In this document: piece by piece, positions 1-6,363 of the stretch
Layout of the letters: each line of letters opens with the position of its first letter
How positions within the stretch are numbered: position 1 is the stretch's first letter
Source of the DNA: Streptosporangiaceae bacterium
Lineage (GTDB): Bacteria; Actinomycetota; Actinomycetes; Streptosporangiales; Streptosporangiaceae
DNA length: 7,435 bases
Assembly (NCBI GenBank): GCA_030045215.1
Contig: JASIBJ010000149.1
Location: 1-7,435, forward strand
Reading direction: 5' to 3'
Notes under the pieces: generated by a model
Databases searched by the model: none
What the model saw: the letters and a program-made list of their open reading frames with translations, nothing else
Told to the model about the DNA's origin: nothing
Position numbers and translations under genes: made by a program

Positions 1-1
1 G

Positions 2-982
2 GTACAGGCATGTGGCGTGTGCCACACCGACCTTCACTACCGCGAAGGCGGGATCGGCGAGGACTTCCCTTACCTGCTCGGGCACGAGGCGGCCGGCGTC
101 GTCGAGGCCGTCGGCCCGGATGTGACCGGCGTGGCGCCCGGTGACTTCGTGATCCTCAACTGGCGCGCGGTTTGTGGCCAGTGCCGCGCCTGCCTGCGCG
201 GCCGCCCCTGGTACTGCTTCGCCACCCACAACGCGACCCAGAAGATGACGCTGGCCGACGGCACCGAACTATCGCCGGCGCTCGGGATCGGCGCGTTCGC
301 CGAGAAGACGCTGGTGGCGGCGGGCCAGTGCACCAAGGTCAGTCCGGCGATCAAGCCGGAGGTGGCCGGCCTGCTCGGCTGCGGCGTGATGGCCGGCCTT
401 GGCGCCGCCCTCAACACCGCCGGGGTGACGAGGGGCGACTCGGTGGCCGTGATCGGCTGCGGCGGGGTCGGCGACGCGGCCATCCTGGGTGCGAACCTGG
501 CCGGCGCCCGGAAGATCATCGCGGTGGACGTGGACGACCGCAAGCTGGAGTGGGCCAGGCAGTTCGGCGCTACCGACACGATCAACTCTCGTACCGGAGA
601 TCCGGTCGAGCGGATCCGCGAACTGACCGAGGGCAACGGGGCGGACGTCGTGATCGAGGCCGTTGGCCGGCCCGAGACCTATAAGCAGGCCTTCTACGGC
701 CGTGATCTGGCCGGCACGGTCGTGCTGGTCGGCGTGCCGACCCCGACCATGCAACTCGACCTGCCGCTACTGGACGTCTTCGGCCGCGGCGGCGCGCTCA
801 AGTCGTCCTGGTACGGCGACTGCCTGCCGACGCGCGACTTCCCGATGCTCGTCGATCTGCACCTGCAGGGCCGGCTGCCGCTGGACAAGTTCGTGTCGGA
901 GACGATCGCGCTGGACGCGATTGAGGAAGCGTTCGCCAAGATGGAGCGCGGGGAGGTGCTCCGCTCGGTCGTGGTGCTGTGA
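2..982 (+). CDS. mscR: S-(hydroxymethyl)mycothiol dehydrogenase, 5' end missing
   Basis: This cytosolic zinc-dependent alcohol dehydrogenase oxidises the formaldehyde-mycothiol adduct to S-formylmycothiol with NAD+, the actinobacterial route of formaldehyde removal. The reading frame is already open at base 2, so the gene starts left of the window; by comparison with mycobacterial AdhE2/MscR (about 360 residues) some 35 N-terminal residues are missing. The GTG at 17 is internal. Catalytic zinc ligands are visible: Cys of GVCHTD (bases 20-22), His-Glu of GHEAAG (83-88) and Cys of GCGVMAG. The structural zinc lobe has the C-x2-C-x2-C-x7-C pattern (173-217). The Rossmann motif GCGGVG lies at 455-472, followed by IIAVDVDD, whose acidic residue fits NAD rather than [26 protein letters not shown] and SSWYGDCLP closely resemble the mycobacterial enzyme as I remember it. 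The stop overlaps the start of the next gene (GTGA), indicating an operon. Identity is confident; only the 5' end is unknown. Confidence 0.93.
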   Translation, partial: VQACGVCHTDLHYREGGIGEDFPYLLGHEAAGVVEAVGPDVTGVAPGDFVILNWRAVCGQCRACLRGRPWYCFATHNATQKMTLADGTELSPALGIGAFAEKTLVAAGQCTKVSPAIKPEVAGLLGCGVMAGLGAALNTAGVTRGDSVAVIGCGGVGDAAILGANLAGARKIIAVDVDDRKLEWARQFGATDTINSRTGDPVERIRELTEGNGADVVIEAVGRPETYKQAFYGRDLAGTVVLVGVPTPTMQLDLPLLDVFGRGGALKSSWYGDCLPTRDFPMLVDLHLQGRLPLDKFVSETIALDAIEEAFAKMERGEVLRSVVVL

Positions 983-1719
983 GCCAGCCAGGCGCGGCGC
1001 CCGCCGGGGTGACCAGGATCGCGATGTGGTCCGGGCCGCGCACGATCTCGACCGCGCTGATGCGGTCGTTCGAGAACCGGGCCGACACGATCGTGGTGGA
1101 CGAGCCGCTTTACGGCTACTACCTGGCCACGACCGGGATCGAACACCCCGGCGCGGACGAAATCATCGCCAGCATGGCGGGCGACTGGCGCGAGGTCCTG
1201 GCCGGGCTCACCGGCGGCGCACTCCCGGCCGGCGTGTCGGTGTATTACCAGAAGCACATGACCCACCACCTGCTGCCCGAGATCGACCGGGGCGCGCTCG
1301 CGGGGCTCACGCACGCGTTCCTGATCCGCGATCCCCGGCGGCTGCTGGCGTCCTACTCCCGAGTGCGGTCGCAGCCGACGCTGGCAGATCTGGGCCTGGC
1401 GCAGCAGGTGGAGATATTCCGCGCGTTCGGCGGCCCGGTCATTGACTCGGCCGACATCCTGCGTGATCCGCGGGCTGCCCTGGAGGCGCTGTGCGGCGCG
1501 CTCGGGATCCGGTTCGATCCGGCCATGCTGTCGTGGCCCGCAGGGCCGCGGCCTGCCGACGGGGTCTGGGCCAGGTACTGGTACGACAGCGTGTGGCGGT
1601 CCACCGGGTTCGGTCCCTACCGCGAGTCGGCGGAGGCCGGGCTGCCGCCCGAACTGGAACCGCTGGCCGCGCTGTGCCAGCCGTATTACGACGAGCTCGC
1701 CGCGCACCGGCTCCGGTAG
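979..1719 (+). CDS. Sulfotransferase-fold (PAPS-binding-like) protein
   Basis: This 246-residue protein resembles bacterial 'sulfotransferase family' proteins that also occur as a domain in plant branched-chain-aminotransferase-like proteins. The N-terminal P-loop-like segment [15 protein letters not shown] (residues 17-31) corresponds to the 5'-phosphosulfate-binding loop. It is followed by [17 protein letters not shown], typical of this subgroup. [16 protein letters not shown] (115-130) matches the 3'-phosphate-binding segment, with Arg117 and Ser125 at the eight-residue spacing seen in sulfotransferases. There is no signal peptide or membrane helix, so it should be cytosolic. The GTG start shares four bases with the mscR stop (GTGA), and a GGGAGG lies about 22 bases upstream, so translation probably depends on coupling to mscR. 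An in-frame GTG at 1009 is an alternative start but has no better ribosome binding site. Substrate and even catalytic activity are unknown; some relatives may use the fold for other nucleotide-linked chemistry. Confidence 0.85.
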   Translation: MSQPGAAPAGVTRIAMWSGPRTISTALMRSFENRADTIVVDEPLYGYYLATTGIEHPGADEIIASMAGDWREVLAGLTGGALPAGVSVYYQKHMTHHLLPEIDRGALAGLTHAFLIRDPRRLLASYSRVRSQPTLADLGLAQQVEIFRAFGGPVIDSADILRDPRAALEALCGALGIRFDPAMLSWPAGPRPADGVWARYWYDSVWRSTGFGPYRESAEAGLPPELEPLAALCQPYYDELAAHRLR

Positions 1720-1753
1720 ACGCCGGCCGCGCCGTCCACGGCAGTGCAATCTT

Positions 1754-1772
1754 CGGTCAGCGCTAGCGACCG
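1754..1772 (+). terminator. Weak candidate terminator hairpin after the mscR operon
   Basis: CGGTC (1754-1758) pairs with GACCG (1768-1772), and an inner GC/GC pair extends the stem past one bulged A, leaving a GCTA loop. It begins 35 bases after the sulfotransferase-like stop. There is no T-run, which is common for actinobacterial hairpins, but the stem is short. This is a positional guess more than a firm call. Confidence 0.2.
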
Positions 1773-1931
1773 CAGCGCTACCGACGTGAGCACTCGGGCC
1801 GGTCCGCCTTCGCCCCGGACTCCGCCAAACACCGCATACCACTCCATGTCGTCGTGGATCGGCCTGAGCGCAAGCCCAGGCCTCATAACCGGCCCGGCGG
1901 CAAGTTCGCTCCCGCTCCAGGCTGTTAGTGT

Positions 1932-2000
1932 CGAAGCGACGGGTATCGCGAAGTGCGTGTTCGAAGCGCTCGCGCCGAAGTGAGCGGCAGCAGCGAAGCG
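1932..2000 (+). repeat. Cluster of five CGAAGYG heptamers
   Basis: CGAAGCG occurs at 1932, 1962 and 1994, and CGAAGTG at 1949 and 1976, so the C and T variants alternate. Start-to-start spacings are 17, 13, 14 and 18 bases. The cluster ends 20 bases before the GH15 start codon. Copies 1, 2 and 5 sit at the top of small stem-loops with an AAG loop: GTCG/CGAC at 1930-1940, CGCG/TGCG (one G-T pair) at 1947-1957, and GCAGCG/CGCTGC at 1990-2004. Function is unknown. They could be protein-binding sites on DNA, RNA elements in the 5' leader, or a local chance cluster. Confidence 0.5.
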
Positions 2001-2004
2001 CTGC
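1990..2004 (+). promoter_or_regulatory. GC-rich hairpin just upstream of the GH15 ribosome binding site
   Basis: GCAGCG (1990-1995) and CGCTGC (1999-2004) form a perfect 6-base-pair stem closed by an AAG loop. The hairpin ends six bases before the G-rich ribosome binding site of the GH15 gene and includes the last copy of the heptamer cluster. If transcribed, it lies where it could affect ribosome access. A regulatory role is inferred from position only. Confidence 0.3.
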
Positions 2005-2009
2005 ATCCC

Positions 2010-2017
2010 GGGGGGAG
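2010..2017 (+). promoter_or_regulatory. Ribosome binding site that fixes the GH15 start
   Basis: The run GGGGGGAG lies three bases before the GTG at 2021. The open frame reaches back to 1928, but those extra 31 codons encode an Arg/Ser-rich stretch unlike the family and have no ribosome binding site. The family's N-terminal signature (YPAIEDHAVIGD) begins within four residues of the 2021 start, so this site decides the start. The spacing is slightly short. Confidence 0.65.
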
Positions 2018-2020
2018 TCC

Positions 2021-3832
2021 GTGGCTGATCGTTACCCGGCCATCGAGGATCATGCCGTCATCGGCGACTTGCACACGGTGGCGCTGGTGGCTACGGACGG
2101 AACGATCGACTGGTGCTGCCTGCCACGGTTCGACTCGCCGACGGTGTTCGGGTCCCTGCTTGACGCAGACCGGGGTGGCAGCTTCGCGGTGTCGTGCCCG
2201 CATATCCGGACCAGGCAGCTGTACATGCCCGATACGAACATCCTGGTCACCAGGTTCCTCGGGGTCGACTCGGTCGGCGAGGTGGTCGACTTCATGGTTC
2301 CCCGCCACCCGGGCGGGCCGCCGTTGCGTCCCGGCCACCTGCTCGTACGCCGGCTGCAGGCGGTACGGGGAGAGGTCACCTTCACGGTGACCTGCCGGCC
2401 TGCGTTCGACTTCGGCCGAGCGGACCACACCGTGCAGGTGCTTGATCGCGGCGGCGCGGTGTTCACCTCGCCCGGAGCCCGGGCTGGGCTGGTGCTGCGT
2501 ACCGGCCAGAGCTTCTCGGTGGCCGGCGCAGCCGCCACAGCCGTGGTCACCCTCGCGCCGGGGCAGAGGCTGGACCTGCTGCTGGAGTGGGATGGCCAGC
2601 CGGATCCGCCTGCTGAAGGGGAGGCCGACCGGCTACTGGAATACACGGTGGCACACTGGCACAACTGGCTGCGCCACTCCCAGTACCAGGGGCGGTACCG
2701 GGAGGTGGTAGAGCGGTCCGCGCTGATGCTGAAGCTGCTGGTCTACCAGCCGACCGGGGCCCTGATTGCCGCGCCGACCACGTCGTTGCCGGAATTCATA
2801 GGCGGCGTCAGGAACTGGGACTACCGCTACACCTGGATCAGGGACGCCGCGTTCACGTTGTACGGGCTGATGCGGCTGGGCTTCACCGAGGAAGCGGGCG
2901 CCTTCATGACATGGCTGGAGGCACGCTGCCGAGAGGCGCCTGCCGGAACCGGCCTGAAAGTGCTGTACGCGATCGACGGAAACCCGGAGGTACCGGAGTC
3001 GACGCTCGACCACCTGGAGGGCTACAAGGGCTCCCGGCCGGTGCGGGTGGGGAACTCGGCGGGCGGCCAGCTGCAGCTGGACATCTACGGCGAGCTGATG
3101 GACTCGGTGTACTTGTTCAACAAGTACGGCCGGCCGATCGGATACGAGCTGTGGGAGGCACTCGGCCGGCAGCTCGACTGGCTGGACAAGAACTGGCGGC
3201 TGCCCGACGACGGGATATGGGAGAGCCGCGGCGGCCGGCGCAGGAACACGTACTCCGCCCTGATGACGTGGGTAGCGTTCGAGCGAGCGATGCGGATCAC
3301 GCGCCAGCGCGGACTGCCCGGCCCGTTCACCCGCTGGCGCGAAGCGGCGGACTCGGCCTACCACGCGGTGCAGCGGCAAGGCTGGAGCCCGGAACGCCGG
3401 GCCTACGTCGGGCAGCTCGGCGGCACCACTCTCGACGCGTCGGTACTAGTCATGCCGCTCGTCAAGTTCGCCGGTCCGAGCGACCCGCGGTTCCTCGCCA
3501 CCCTGGACCGGGTCGGCGAGGAGCTAGCCAGCGACAGCCTGGTCCGCCGGTACGAACCCGATGGCTCGGATGGCCTGCAGGGCAGCGAGGGCACGTTCAA
3601 CTTGTGCTCATTCTGGTACGTGGAGGCACTGACCAGGGCGGGACGCATCGCCGAGGGCCGGTACATATTCGAGAAGATGCTCACCCACGCCAACCACGTA
3701 GGCCTGTTCGCGGAAGAGATCGGTCAGTCCGGAGAGGCTCTGGGGAACTTCCCGCAGGCATTCACCCATCTGGCGCTGATCAGCGCCGCCACCAATCTCG
3801 ACCGGGCGCTGGCGGGCAAGCTGCCACCGTGA
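2021..3832 (+). CDS. Glycoside hydrolase family 15 (trehalase/glucoamylase type)
   Basis: This 603-residue cytosolic enzyme belongs to the bacterial GH15 family, whose members hydrolyse trehalose or alpha-linked glucans by inversion, releasing beta-glucose. Length is normal for the family. The N-terminal beta-sandwich domain carries YPAIEDHAVIGD, DGTIDWCCLPRFDSP and the LLDAD..G.F pattern. The catalytic (alpha/alpha)6 domain shows RNWDYRYTWIRD (264-275) and then EGYKGSRPVRVGNSA and DIYGELMDS. IWESRGGRRRNTYS contains the likely general acid Glu401, and LFAEEIG near the C-terminus the likely general base (Glu565 or Glu566), followed by LGNFPQAFTHLALI. There is no signal peptide, which argues against an exported starch-degrading enzyme. 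Mycobacterial members of this type have been characterised as trehalases, so trehalose turnover is a fair inference, but glucoamylase or another alpha-glucosidase activity cannot be excluded. No trehalose synthesis genes are adjacent. GTG 2021 was chosen from the family N-terminus and the ribosome binding site. Confidence 0.9.
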   Translation: MADRYPAIEDHAVIGDLHTVALVATDGTIDWCCLPRFDSPTVFGSLLDADRGGSFAVSCPHIRTRQLYMPDTNILVTRFLGVDSVGEVVDFMVPRHPGGPPLRPGHLLVRRLQAVRGEVTFTVTCRPAFDFGRADHTVQVLDRGGAVFTSPGARAGLVLRTGQSFSVAGAAATAVVTLAPGQRLDLLLEWDGQPDPPAEGEADRLLEYTVAHWHNWLRHSQYQGRYREVVERSALMLKLLVYQPTGALIAAPTTSLPEFIGGVRNWDYRYTWIRDAAFTLYGLMRLGFTEEAGAFMTWLEARCREAPAGTGLKVLYAIDGNPEVPESTLDHLEGYKGSRPVRVGNSAGGQLQLDIYGELMDSVYLFNKYGRPIGYELWEALGRQLDWLDKNWRLPDDGIWESRGGRRRNTYSALMTWVAFERAMRITRQRGLPGPFTRWREAADSAYHAVQRQGWSPERRAYVGQLGGTTLDASVLVMPLVKFAGPSDPRFLATLDRVGEELASDSLVRRYEPDGSDGLQGSEGTFNLCSFWYVEALTRAGRIAEGRYIFEKMLTHANHVGLFAEEIGQSGEALGNFPQAFTHLALISAATNLDRALAGKLPP

Positions 3833-3894
3833 CGGCACCCGGCCGCGCTATCCGCCTGGCTCAGCCCCAGCAGGCCAAGTCAACCTCAGGCATC

Positions 3895-3900
3895 AGGAGG
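3895..3900 (+). promoter_or_regulatory. Strong ribosome binding site of the MDR oxidoreductase
   Basis: AGGAGG is a perfect Shine-Dalgarno core, eight bases before the GTG at 3909, the best such site in the window. It fixes the start and suggests efficient translation. The 76-base gap to the preceding GH15 stop contains no clear terminator, only an imperfect stem (around 3856-3875), so read-through from GH15 is possible. Confidence 0.85.
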
Positions 3901-3908
3901 TAAAGCAA

Positions 3909-4907
3909 GTGCGCGCAGTGCTCATGACCGCAGTCGGCGGGCCGGACGTCCTGAAGATCGCAGAGCTGCCGGAACCAGAAATCACCGGCGAGCACGACGT
4001 GAAAGTGCGGATGAAGGCGGCCGGAATCAACCCGGTCGACTGCAAGCTGCGCTCAGGCGGGACGCTCGGCGGGTCGCTTCCTACGGTGCTGGGCTGGGAC
4101 GGCGCCGGGGTGGTCGAGAGCGCGGGCCCTGCGGTGTCGCGGGTGCGGCCCGGCGACGAGGTCTATTTCTGTGACGGCGGCTTCGGGCCTACGCCTGGCA
4201 CCTATCAGGAGGTGAAGGTCGTTGACGAGCGTTACCTGGCCCGCAAACCCGAACGGCTGTCGTTTGTGCAGGCCGCCGCGGCGCCGCTGGTGACCATCAC
4301 TGCCTGGGAAGCACTGCGGGGACGGGCCAGGGTCAGCGACGGCCAATCCGTGCTGGTGCAGGCAGGCGCGGGCGGGGTCGGTCACATGTCCGTGCAGATT
4401 GCCCGGCTGGCCGGAGCCCGGGTCGCTACCACGGTCCCGGCCGGCCCGAAGACCGAGCTGGCGTCATCGCTCGGCGCGGAACTCTGCATCGACTACACGC
4501 GCGAAGATGTCGGCGAGAAACTTCGCGCCTGGACCGGCATGGATGGCGCCGATGTCGTCCACGACACTGTCGGCGGCAAGACCTTCACCTCCTGCTTCTG
4601 GCTCGTACGGCCCTACGGTGACCTCGTCTCCAACGTCGAGAGCCCGTGGGAGGACGAAGCGATCAGCGCCATGCAAGACCGGAACCTGCGAGTCTCCTTC
4701 ACCTGGATGCCGGCGCCTTCAGTGTTCGGCTGGCCGCAGCATCGCGAGCGACAGCGGGCGATCCTGGACCAGGTATCGGCGCCCTTTGACGCCGGTGAAC
4801 TGCGCGTCAACGTCGGCGCCATATTCCCCCTGGACAAGGCCGCCGACGCGCACCGCGCTGTGGAAGCCGGGCAGGTAATCGGCAAGGCCGTCCTGACCAT
4901 CGCCTGA
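3909..4907 (+). CDS. Zinc-free MDR-family NADP-dependent oxidoreductase (quinone oxidoreductase-like)
   Basis: This 332-residue cytosolic protein belongs to the medium-chain dehydrogenase/reductase superfamily, quinone oxidoreductase branch. These enzymes reduce quinones, enones or related double bonds with NADPH. The N-terminal GroES-like domain shows MRAVLMTAVGGPDVLKI, GINPVDCKLRSG and GWDGAGVVESAGPAVSRVRPGDEV (from about residue 62). The linker AAAAPLVTITAWEAL is characteristic of the branch. The Rossmann domain carries AGAGGVG (152-158), then LGAELCIDYT and DGADVVHDTVGG. Neither the catalytic GHE motif nor the structural four-cysteine lobe of mscR is present, so no zinc is expected. Start GTG 3909 is supported by AGGAGG at 3895-3900. 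It may share a transcript with GH15, but nothing indicates a shared pathway. The substrate cannot be deduced. Confidence 0.9.
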   Translation: MRAVLMTAVGGPDVLKIAELPEPEITGEHDVKVRMKAAGINPVDCKLRSGGTLGGSLPTVLGWDGAGVVESAGPAVSRVRPGDEVYFCDGGFGPTPGTYQEVKVVDERYLARKPERLSFVQAAAAPLVTITAWEALRGRARVSDGQSVLVQAGAGGVGHMSVQIARLAGARVATTVPAGPKTELASSLGAELCIDYTREDVGEKLRAWTGMDGADVVHDTVGGKTFTSCFWLVRPYGDLVSNVESPWEDEAISAMQDRNLRVSFTWMPAPSVFGWPQHRERQRAILDQVSAPFDAGELRVNVGAIFPLDKAADAHRAVEAGQVIGKAVLTIA

Positions 4908-4936
4908 ACGGGCTCACTCCGCTCCGCGCTCCCGTT
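4907..4936 (+). terminator. Weak candidate terminator after the MDR oxidoreductase
   Basis: AACGGG (4907-4912) pairs with CCCGTT (4931-4936) across an 18-base loop and is followed by TTCGG. The stem starts at the final base of the oxidoreductase stop codon. The long loop makes it thermodynamically modest. A second small stem, AGCCG/CGGCT (4991-5006), follows downstream next to a T-run (4980-4984), so termination may be spread over this stretch. Low confidence. Confidence 0.25.
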
Positions 4937-5364
4937 TCGGCGCACCGCCACGAACGACGCGACCGGCATCTCGGTTCCATTTTTACCCATAGCCGGATTC
5001 ACGGCTTTCAGGCCAGGTATCGGCTTGAGCTGTGCCGCACCGCAGTCCGCTGGGCCACGCCCGCGGCGTGAGTTCATCCGGCGAAAGCCACGGCTCCTTT
5101 TGTGTCGTCGGGCGCTGCAGCGGGAACGCTTCGCTCGTCCTGAGACGACTGAATCAGAACCGGGGAGATGCCGAGTCCGGGGTCGATTGGTTCACCGACT
5201 CCGTCATCCGGGGCCGCAGCGGTAGGAGTTACCTCCGAGAAGCTGCGCTGCCGATCTACGCGATCCCTGACCACCAGGAGACCGATCTCAGCGATGACGC
5301 GACGATCACGTTGCCGGAGCGGCGGCCGTCGCGGTCCAGGGCGCTGGCCAGCCAGGCGATAGCG
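4908..5364. other. Long gap before the BrkB-family gene
   Basis: These 457 bases hold no gene I can identify. Short stem-loops are present: AGCCG/CGGCT at 4991-5006, CACGCC/GGCGTG with a CGC loop at 5056-5070, and TCGTC/GACGA with a CTGA loop at 5135-5148. A T5 run sits in an AT-richer patch around 4978-4990. The reading frame of the downstream membrane protein stays open back to GTG 5032, so part of this region could be a divergent N-terminal extension rather than leader. I see no tRNA, clear promoter or repeat array. Confidence 0.5.
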
Positions 5365-6273
5365 ATGCGGCGGCGTGACAGCCGTTCCCACCTGCAGGTC
5401 GCGCTGAGCCGGTGCCTGGGGATCTTCCGCACGGTGCTTCGTAGCGCCGAGCGGCTCCTGCACGACCTGAAGCTCAAGGACCTCCACCGGAGTGTCAAGC
5501 AGTTCGAACTTATGCACCGGGCTCTGGGGTTCGCTGCCCTGGCCATACTCACCGTGGTCCCGCTGCTGATCGTCGTCGCAGCGACCAGCCCTGCCCCGCA
5601 CCGCGGCCTGGCCGGGTGGGTGGTCTACGGCATGGGCCTGACCGGCTCTTCGGCCGACGCGGTGACACGGCTGTTTTCGGCGCCCGCCCGGGTGCTCGGC
5701 ACGTCGAGCGCGTTCGGTGTGCTAGTGCTCGCGGTCGCGGGCGTGTCGTTCGCTGGCAGCGTTCAGGGCGGTTTCGAGAGAATCTGGGGACTTCCCGCCG
5801 GGCCATGGCACAAGATCTGGCGTCAGGTGGTGTGGTCGGCCGCCCTCATCGCCTACATCTACGCCTCGGCCACGGCGGGCACGTTGACCCACGGGGCACT
5901 CGCCGGGACTGCAGGTCGGCTGGCCGTGGCGGTCGGGCTCGGCATCGCCTTCTTTTGGCTGGGGCTCCGCTTCCTGGTGGGCGGCCGGGTGAGCTACCTG
6001 GCGGCGCTGCCGGGCGCAGTGGCCACGACGGTGGGCCTGGCCGGCCTGCGAGTCTTTTCCGGTCTCGTCTTCGAGCCGCTCATCGTCAGGAACGCCGTCA
6101 GCTACGGCGCGCTGGGCACCGTCTTGATCGTGCAGTCGTGGCTTATCGGCGTCGGCTGGGTGGTCTATGCCGGCCAGTTGTTCGGGCGCTGGTTCCACGA
6201 TGGCTGGCTACGCGCCTGGGCGGACGCGCGCTCGGGCCACCGGGAACCGGGCGGGGAGGGGTGTCCGCCATGA
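5365..6273 (+). CDS. YihY/BrkB-family integral membrane protein
   Basis: With the ATG at 5365 this is a 302-residue inner-membrane protein of the YihY/virulence factor BrkB family, whose biochemical role is unsettled. A basic amphipathic N-terminus (LKLKDLHRSVKQF) precedes six hydrophobic segments at about residues 54-75, 115-138, 156-178, 186-206, 211-232 and 247-270. Family features include GSVQGGFERIWGLP after helix 2, RVSYLAALPGAVATT, and LIVQSWLIGVGWVVYAGQLFGRW near the end. The tail after helix 6 is short and polar. The frame is open upstream to GTG 5032 with GTG 5068 and TTG 5311 as other starts. I chose 5365 because it gives the usual family length and has a weak AGG (5354-5356) eight bases upstream. 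Upstream codons still favour G/C in third position, so a longer protein is possible. The family is confident, the start is not. Confidence 0.82.
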   Translation: MRRRDSRSHLQVALSRCLGIFRTVLRSAERLLHDLKLKDLHRSVKQFELMHRALGFAALAILTVVPLLIVVAATSPAPHRGLAGWVVYGMGLTGSSADAVTRLFSAPARVLGTSSAFGVLVLAVAGVSFAGSVQGGFERIWGLPAGPWHKIWRQVVWSAALIAYIYASATAGTLTHGALAGTAGRLAVAVGLGIAFFWLGLRFLVGGRVSYLAALPGAVATTVGLAGLRVFSGLVFEPLIVRNAVSYGALGTVLIVQSWLIGVGWVVYAGQLFGRWFHDGWLRAWADARSGHREPGGEGCPP

Positions 6274-6305
6274 CGGCCCGGGTGAACGCAACCCGGCGGG
6301 CGGAT

Positions 6306-6330
6306 GGCTCGCACGCTCAGCGTGCGAGCC
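6306..6330. terminator. Perfect 11-base-pair hairpin between convergent genes
   Basis: GGCTCGCACGC (6306-6316) and GCGTGCGAGCC (6320-6330) are perfect inverted repeats around a TCA loop. The hairpin lies 33 bases after the brkB-family stop and 34 bases before the stop of the minus-strand exporter, the expected place for a bidirectional terminator. Neither strand shows a T-run, as is frequent in actinobacteria. Its right arm is shared with a second hairpin. Confidence 0.75.
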
Positions 6331-6346
6331 CAGGAACTGGGCTCGC
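6324..6346. terminator. Second, mutually exclusive hairpin in the convergent gap
   Basis: GCGAGCCCAG (6324-6333) and CTGGGCTCGC (6337-6346) form a perfect 10-base-pair stem with a GAA loop. Its left arm reuses bases 6324-6330 of the neighbouring hairpin, so one transcript can form only one of the two at a time. On minus-strand transcripts this hairpin is met first after the exporter stop. On plus-strand transcripts the 6306-6330 hairpin is met first. Each may therefore serve as the terminator for one direction. Confidence 0.6.
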
Positions 6347-6363
6347 CGCAACCGGCCGTCCGG

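Larger units (their letters stand above)
1720..2020. other. Intergenic region upstream of the GH15 gene
   Basis: This stretch of 301 bases holds no gene I would support. Open frames exist on both strands (minus strand 2006-1686, plus strand 1744-1983), but neither has a ribosome binding site. The bases upstream of the minus-strand ATG read as a C-run. The region has a small hairpin near its left end (1754-1772), a CAGCGCTA direct repeat (1758-1765 and 1773-1780) and, near its right end, a cluster of CGAAGYG heptamers. It most likely carries the end of the mscR transcript and the promoter or leader of GH15. I see no convincing -35/-10 pair. Confidence 0.6.

Noticed and set aside
17..982. GTG at 17 as the start of the dehydrogenase
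   Set aside because: The frame continues to base 2 and reads [10 protein letters not shown]; the GTG encodes the Val inside the catalytic zinc motif, so the gene is cut by the window edge.
694..1842. Long minus-strand open frame (382 codons) opposite mscR and the sulfotransferase-like gene
   Set aside because: Arg/Gly/Pro-rich shadow frame typical of GC-rich coding DNA; both plus-strand genes have clear family motifs.
1928..2020. N-terminal 31-codon extension of the GH15 protein
   Set aside because: Arg/Ser-rich, no ribosome binding site, and unlike the family N-terminus; a G-rich ribosome binding site sits directly before GTG 2021.
3067..3080. Perfect 14-base palindrome CCAGCTGCAGCTGG
   Set aside because: It lies inside the GH15 coding sequence and is explained by Gln-Leu-Gln-Leu codons with the usual codon preference.
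3856..3875. Imperfect stem between GH15 and the MDR oxidoreductase as a terminator
   Set aside because: Six pairs with a bulge and a C-rich loop, no T-run; too weak to separate the two genes transcriptionally.
5122..5150. GGGAAC followed by CGAC as an ECF sigma promoter
   Set aside because: The -10 part does not match a GTT or CGTC type element at the right spacing; the match is too weak to report.
5160..5215. GGTTCACC-containing stretch as a tRNA fragment or attachment site
   Set aside because: No proper T-arm consensus or acceptor pairing, and no integrase or duplicated copy nearby.
5168..5362. Small plus-strand ORF beginning directly after GGGGAG
   Set aside because: The purine run abuts the ATG with no spacing, and the product is a low-complexity Ser/Arg/Pro sequence out of frame with the downstream membrane protein.
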